A stretch of DNA of 64,000 nucleotides from Actinomadura physcomitrii. GTDB lineage: Bacteria > Actinomycetota > Actinomycetes > Streptosporangiales > Streptosporangiaceae. Where the stretch lies: NCBI RefSeq assembly GCF_008923205.2, contig NZ_WBMS02000010.1:184902-248901 (forward strand), given 5' to 3'. The notes beneath the pieces are model-generated. The model was not told the origin of the DNA, did no database searches, and saw only the letters and a program-made list of their open reading frames with translations. Shown in pieces: positions 61,182 to 64,000 of this stretch (position 1 is the first letter of the stretch; each line of letters opens with the position of its first letter). The position numbers and the translations under genes were made by a program.

Positions 61182-62010
61182 GCTCGATCCGGGCGTGCCG
61201 GATCAGGAACCTCCCCGCCTCGCGCACCTGCTCGAACGCCGCGTCGTTCAGCAGCACGCAGCTGCCCGACGCCGACGTGACCGCCACCGTGGTCGACCTG
61301 CCGTTGTCGAGGTTCGTCACCTTCACCTTCGTCCCGACCGGCAGCCGGTCGCTGGACGCGGCGGGCGTGCCGGCCTCGCCGGACAGCGTCACCGTCGACC
61401 CCTGGCACACGACGTCGCCGCCGCCCCCGGACGCCGCGGGCGCCGCGCTCCGCGCGGGCGCCGCGCTCGACGACGGCTCCGGTGCCGCGCTCGTCCCGCC
61501 GGCCGCCGCCTCCTCCTTGCCGCAGAACGACTCGGTGAAGGCGTCGACGGCCTCGCCCCGCGCCTTCTTCGCCCGCGCGCCCAGGCAGAGCGAGGTGACC
61601 TTGTTCGCCGGCCCGAGCCCGCTGGTCGCGTTGACGGTGTTGGCGAACCGCTCGCGCTGGCGGCAGTGGAAGGCCAGCCCGAAGTCCAGCTTCGCGTCGC
61701 CCTTCGCGGCCTGCGCGTCGACCGCCTGGCATATCGCGCTGATCTGCATCGTCGGCTTCTCGCCTTTCGCGCGCGCCGCCTGCCGCCGGTCCTCCAGCTG
61801 AGCGAACTGCGTCTGGTCGCACCGTTCGGCGGCGGCGACGTCCACCGCCCGGCTCGCGGTGATCTCCTGCTGCAGCGCGGCGCAGCCGGAGGACTCCGCC
61901 GCCACCCGTCCCGCCTCCCGCTGCTCGCCCCCGCCGCAGGCGCTCGCGCCGAGCACCGCCAGCAGCCCCGCCGTGCCGAGCACCGCGCGCACCCCGTTCC
62001 GCCGCATCAT
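61171..62010 (-). CDS. Lipoprotein with C-terminal RlpA-like double-psi beta-barrel
   Basis: A 279-residue exported protein. The signal and lipobox are VLGTAGLLAVLGASAC near 10-25. Residues 40-170 are helical with several cysteines (SSGCAAL, ERCDQ, AICQA, FHCRQ, SLCLG, SFCGK). A Ser/Ala/Pro linker follows. The C-terminus (about 205-279) has VCQGSTVTLSGE, LPVGTKVKVTNLDNGRSTTV and an LLNDAAFEQV end as in RlpA/expansin-type barrels, but the catalytic Asp (HxxD) motif is not evident. Its role may be in cell-wall binding. The helical cysteine-rich domain is not recognised. Confidence 0.7.
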   Translation of the reverse strand: MMRRNGVRAVLGTAGLLAVLGASACGGGEQREAGRVAAESSGCAALQQEITASRAVDVAAAERCDQTQFAQLEDRRQAARAKGEKPTMQISAICQAVDAQAAKGDAKLDFGLAFHCRQRERFANTVNATSGLGPANKVTSLCLGARAKKARGEAVDAFTESFCGKEEAAAGGTSAAPEPSSSAAPARSAAPAASGGGGDVVCQGSTVTLSGEAGTPAASSDRLPVGTKVKVTNLDNGRSTTVAVTSASGSCVLLNDAAFEQVREAGRFLIRHARIERVG

Positions 62011-62177
62011 CCGAACCGCTCCTTCCGGTGGTGAACTCGCCTGGGTTACGAGCTCCGCCGGACGGCCGGTTCATAGATCAACTCCGCCTTAAATCCGTCC
62101 GAACTCCTCTGGATAGCGAGGAACGTCTTCACGATTCGGCGGGACGAGAAGCGTCCGGACCGCGGGAAGGCGGCCGG

Positions 62178-63050
62178 TCAGGCCGGTTCCGCGCCGAGCG
62201 GCCGGCCGTCGACGGGCCGGCAGGCGGTGAACGCCGAGCCGAGCCCCTCGCGGTCGATGATCTCGCGGAGCCGGGCGGGCAGCCCCGGCAGCGACAGGCA
62301 GCCGCCCTCCGCGGCGACCCGCCAGCGGATGCCGAGCAGCACCGGCAGCGGGTCGCAGCGCACCCCGAGCCGGTCGCCCATCCGCACCATCAGGTGCCGC
62401 AGGTCGCCCTCGACCAGCGAGGTGAGCGTCTCGCCGAGGCGCCGGACGGTGACGGGGTCGAGCACCCCGGACAGCTGCACCACGGTGTGGTCGCCGTCGC
62501 CCGCCTCGGCCGTGGTGATCAGCAGTTCCGGCGGGACGGCGGACGGCGTCGGGGCGAGCCCGGCGTCGGCGGGGTGCAGGGCCCGGATGGCGTCGAGCAC
62601 GTGGCCGGCGTCGACGGCCGCGGTCGCGCCGGGCACCACCGGCGCCGCGGTCGCCTCCGCGACGTCCTCGAACACCGGGACGAGGCTGGACAGCCCGGTG
62701 AGGTGCAGCGCGCGCCGCACCGGCGCGGCCGTCGCGGGCACCACGGCCCGCAGCGGGCAGCCGAGCAGCTGCGCGCGGGTCTCGGTGCGGGCGAGCAGCA
62801 CCAGCCCGGACGCGTCCAGCAGGACCGAGTCGCCGAAGTCGACGACGACCCCCTTGCGCGACCGGGCGGCGGGACGGTCCTGGGCGGAAGGACGGTCCGG
62901 GGCGAGCTCGCCGGCGGCGAGCGCCAGCGCCCGGCACACGCCCTCCCTGATCCCGGCGTAGTTGCGCCAGCTGACCTGCGCGGGCAGCCGCAGCACGATG
63001 AACCCTCGCCGGGTCTGCGTCCGCAGGCCCGGCACGGCGGTGTCCTTCAT
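62178..63050 (-). CDS. Protein with two STAS domains
   Basis: A 290-residue protein. The first STAS domain (about 10-130) has VVVDFGDSVLLDASGLVLLA with the phospho-serine position intact. A linker of about 40 residues follows, then a second STAS-like domain (about 175-270: TVVQLSGVLDPVTVRRLGETL, LMVRMGDRLG) in which the serine is lost. The pairing suggests one regulated and one structural STAS domain. It lies 3 bases after the small three-helix protein gene and is probably cotranslated with it. Signal and partner unknown. Confidence 0.75.
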   Translation of the reverse strand: MKDTAVPGLRTQTRRGFIVLRLPAQVSWRNYAGIREGVCRALALAAGELAPDRPSAQDRPAARSRKGVVVDFGDSVLLDASGLVLLARTETRAQLLGCPLRAVVPATAAPVRRALHLTGLSSLVPVFEDVAEATAAPVVPGATAAVDAGHVLDAIRALHPADAGLAPTPSAVPPELLITTAEAGDGDHTVVQLSGVLDPVTVRRLGETLTSLVEGDLRHLMVRMGDRLGVRCDPLPVLLGIRWRVAAEGGCLSLPGLPARLREIIDREGLGSAFTACRPVDGRPLGAEPA

Positions 63051-63053
63051 CCG

Positions 63054-63389
63054 TCACATCCCGATCGGGGTACGCGCGGCGGCGGGAGCCGGGGCGGGCG
63101 CGGCGGCCGGCGGGGCGGGCGCGGCGGCCCGGCCCGGCGGCACGGGCGCGCGCTCCCCGCCCGGATACGGCGGCCGCGCGCCGCGGACGACGCCCGTCAG
63201 CCGGGACGCCGCGAGGCGCTCGATCGTCCGGGCGTCGGGCCGCATCCCGAGGTGGGCGCAGCAGCACCACAGGTCGTCCACGCAACGGCGCACGTTCTCG
63301 GCCGGAATGTCGGCGAAGCGAACGCGCAGCCGCGCCACGAGGTCGTCGCGCGTCGGTACGGCCGATGGCGACATCTCCCAGCGCTCCAC
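63054..63389 (-). CDS. Three-helix-bundle dimerisation domain protein
   Basis: A 111-residue protein. Residues 12-75 form the actinobacterial three-helix module: RDDLVARLRVRFADIPAENV, VDDLWCCCAHLG and ARTIERLAASRLTGV. A Pro/Ala-rich tail of 45 residues follows. The GTG at 63389 has GGAGGGACA upstream; an ATG five codons later is an alternative. The triple cysteine in the second helix is unusual. It precedes the two-STAS gene, so it is probably part of the same stress-signalling unit. No catalytic role is evident. Confidence 0.7.
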   Translation of the reverse strand: MERWEMSPSAVPTRDDLVARLRVRFADIPAENVRRCVDDLWCCCAHLGMRPDARTIERLAASRLTGVVRGARPPYPGGERAPVPPGRAAAPAPPAAAPAPAPAAARTPIGM

Positions 63390-63642
63390 TGTCCCTCCGA
63401 TCGCTCTGGACGAGACGAGGACGTCGCCCGTCCGGGCTGGTCGTCAGCTGCCCGCGCGGCAGGTTCCGAGCTTGGGAACGACCTACCCGGGGCCCGTGGA
63501 GGAAACGGCGCCGACTCTAAAGATCCGGGCATGACATGCCTGCCGCGCGGCAACACCCGCGGCCGTTCCGGGGGCGCGTGCGCCGGGGCGCGGGGGCGAT
63601 GGTCCGATTACGGAGAGTATCAAGATTTTGACGGATGGTTGC

Positions 63643-63666
63643 CTGTCGCGCACGCCCGCGCGACAG
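63643..63666. other. Dyad upstream of treS
   Basis: CTGTCGCGC and GCGCGACAG flank a 6-base loop 49 bases before the treS ATG. It may be an operator or a leader hairpin. The rest of the 325-base gap (63390-63714) holds no gene I can support; a TTGACG (63629-63634) is a possible -35 box. Confidence 0.4.
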
Positions 63667-63714
63667 ACGGCGGGAATTGCTGATCTAGATGTCGCCGACA
63701 CTCCGGGATGGCCC

Positions 63715-64000
63715 ATGCACGCCCAGTCGAAGTACTTCACCTGCAGCACGTCCGGCCAGATCGCCGACCCGGAGGCCGAGCCCGCCCTCGCCGGGCCCTG
63801 GCCCGGGGCGGAGCGGGCCGCGCCCGCGGCGGGGGCCGTCCCGGATCCCTTCGCCGAAGGCGCTCCGCAGGCGCCGCACTGGTTCAAGACGGCGGTGTTC
63901 TACGAGGTGTCGGTGCGGGGATTCTGCGACTCCAACGGCGACGGCTACGGCGACCTGCGCGGCCTGATCTCCAAACTCGACCACCTCGAATGGCTCGGCG
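63715..64000 (+). CDS. treS: Trehalose synthase/alpha-amylase-type GH13 (TreS), 3' part outside window
   Basis: The frame stays open to the window end, giving the first 95 residues. After an Ala/Pro-rich N-terminus of about 54 residues the conserved TreS start is seen: [20 protein letters not shown], then [21 protein letters not shown], the first beta/alpha unit of the GH13 barrel. It isomerises maltose and trehalose in glycogen/trehalose metabolism. The ATG at 63715 is in frame with this domain; the ribosome site is weak. Nearby ATGs at 63689 and 63708 are in other frames. Confidence 0.88.
   Translation, partial: MHAQSKYFTCSTSGQIADPEAEPALAGPWPGAERAAPAAGAVPDPFAEGAPQAPHWFKTAVFYEVSVRGFCDSNGDGYGDLRGLISKLDHLEWLG

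Overview
The window is about 73% GC with strong G/C third-position bias, many GTG/TTG starts and 4-bp GTGA/ATGA gene overlaps. It carries mycothiol-dependent, NDMA/mycofactocin-type, 2-methylisoborneol and SigE-family genes. Together these point to a filamentous actinobacterium, most likely Actinomadura or another member of the Thermomonosporaceae/Streptosporangiales. The genus is an inference; no rRNA is present.

Layout. 1-1.6 kb: the 5' part of a DHA2 drug/proton antiporter on the minus strand. 1.8-13.2 kb: a corrin-ring (vitamin B12) cluster on both strands. A PPOX flavoprotein gene, cobL and cobM run right; cbiD runs left; cobK runs right; cobG, cobH and cobIJ run left; a cobalamin riboswitch then precedes cobN. 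13.2-18 kb: an ArsR/AHSA1 pair, a MerR regulator with a divergent mycothiol-dependent enzyme, a lyase-fold protein and an M20 peptidase. 18-23 kb: a DMT permease, YceI, a tandem universal stress protein, a CHAP protein with a membrane segment, a tRNA Gly-Cys-Val cluster, a GC-hairpin repeat array and a FrnE-like DsbA protein. 23.2-25.1 kb: a two-component system.

25.1-32.9 kb is the most distinctive accessory block. A five-gene operon (flavin monooxygenase, FMN alpha-hydroxyacid oxidase, a membrane-anchored P450 with an aberrant heme loop and I-helix, a DUF6282-type amidohydrolase, aldehyde dehydrogenase) faces an NDMA-type zinc alcohol dehydrogenase across a palindrome-rich control region. 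33-40 kb: a sulfatase-fold membrane protein, a GT39 glycosyltransferase, and a stress/dormancy-flavoured run (CBS-BON, Rv1733c-like, NhaA fused to a DsbA domain). 40-45.3 kb: a YVTN propeller, a Tat-exported phosphoesterase, a SigE sigma/membrane partner pair, a cupin and an HU protein with a lysine tail. 45.5-47.6 kb: UppP, dienelactone hydrolase and a small conserved protein.

47.6-51.7 kb is a taurine/sulfonate operon (tauABCD-like) headed by a 25-residue cysteine-containing leader peptide. 51.8-54 kb encodes 2-methylisoborneol synthase and geranyl diphosphate 2-C-methyltransferase. 54.1-64 kb: a secreted lipase, a PaiB regulator, a large LuxR ATPase, an HTH-transglutaminase gene coupled to a 67-residue fragment of a Baeyer-Villiger monooxygenase, a TusA-like protein, three STAS/three-helix signalling genes, an RlpA-like lipoprotein, and the start of trehalose synthase, which runs off the end.

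The genes form several self-contained modules rather than one system. The strongest candidates for undescribed biology are the 25-33 kb oxidative operon, the monooxygenase-fragment/transglutaminase pair at 58.6-59.9 kb, and the array of GGGGCTCCGCCCC hairpins after the tRNA cluster.
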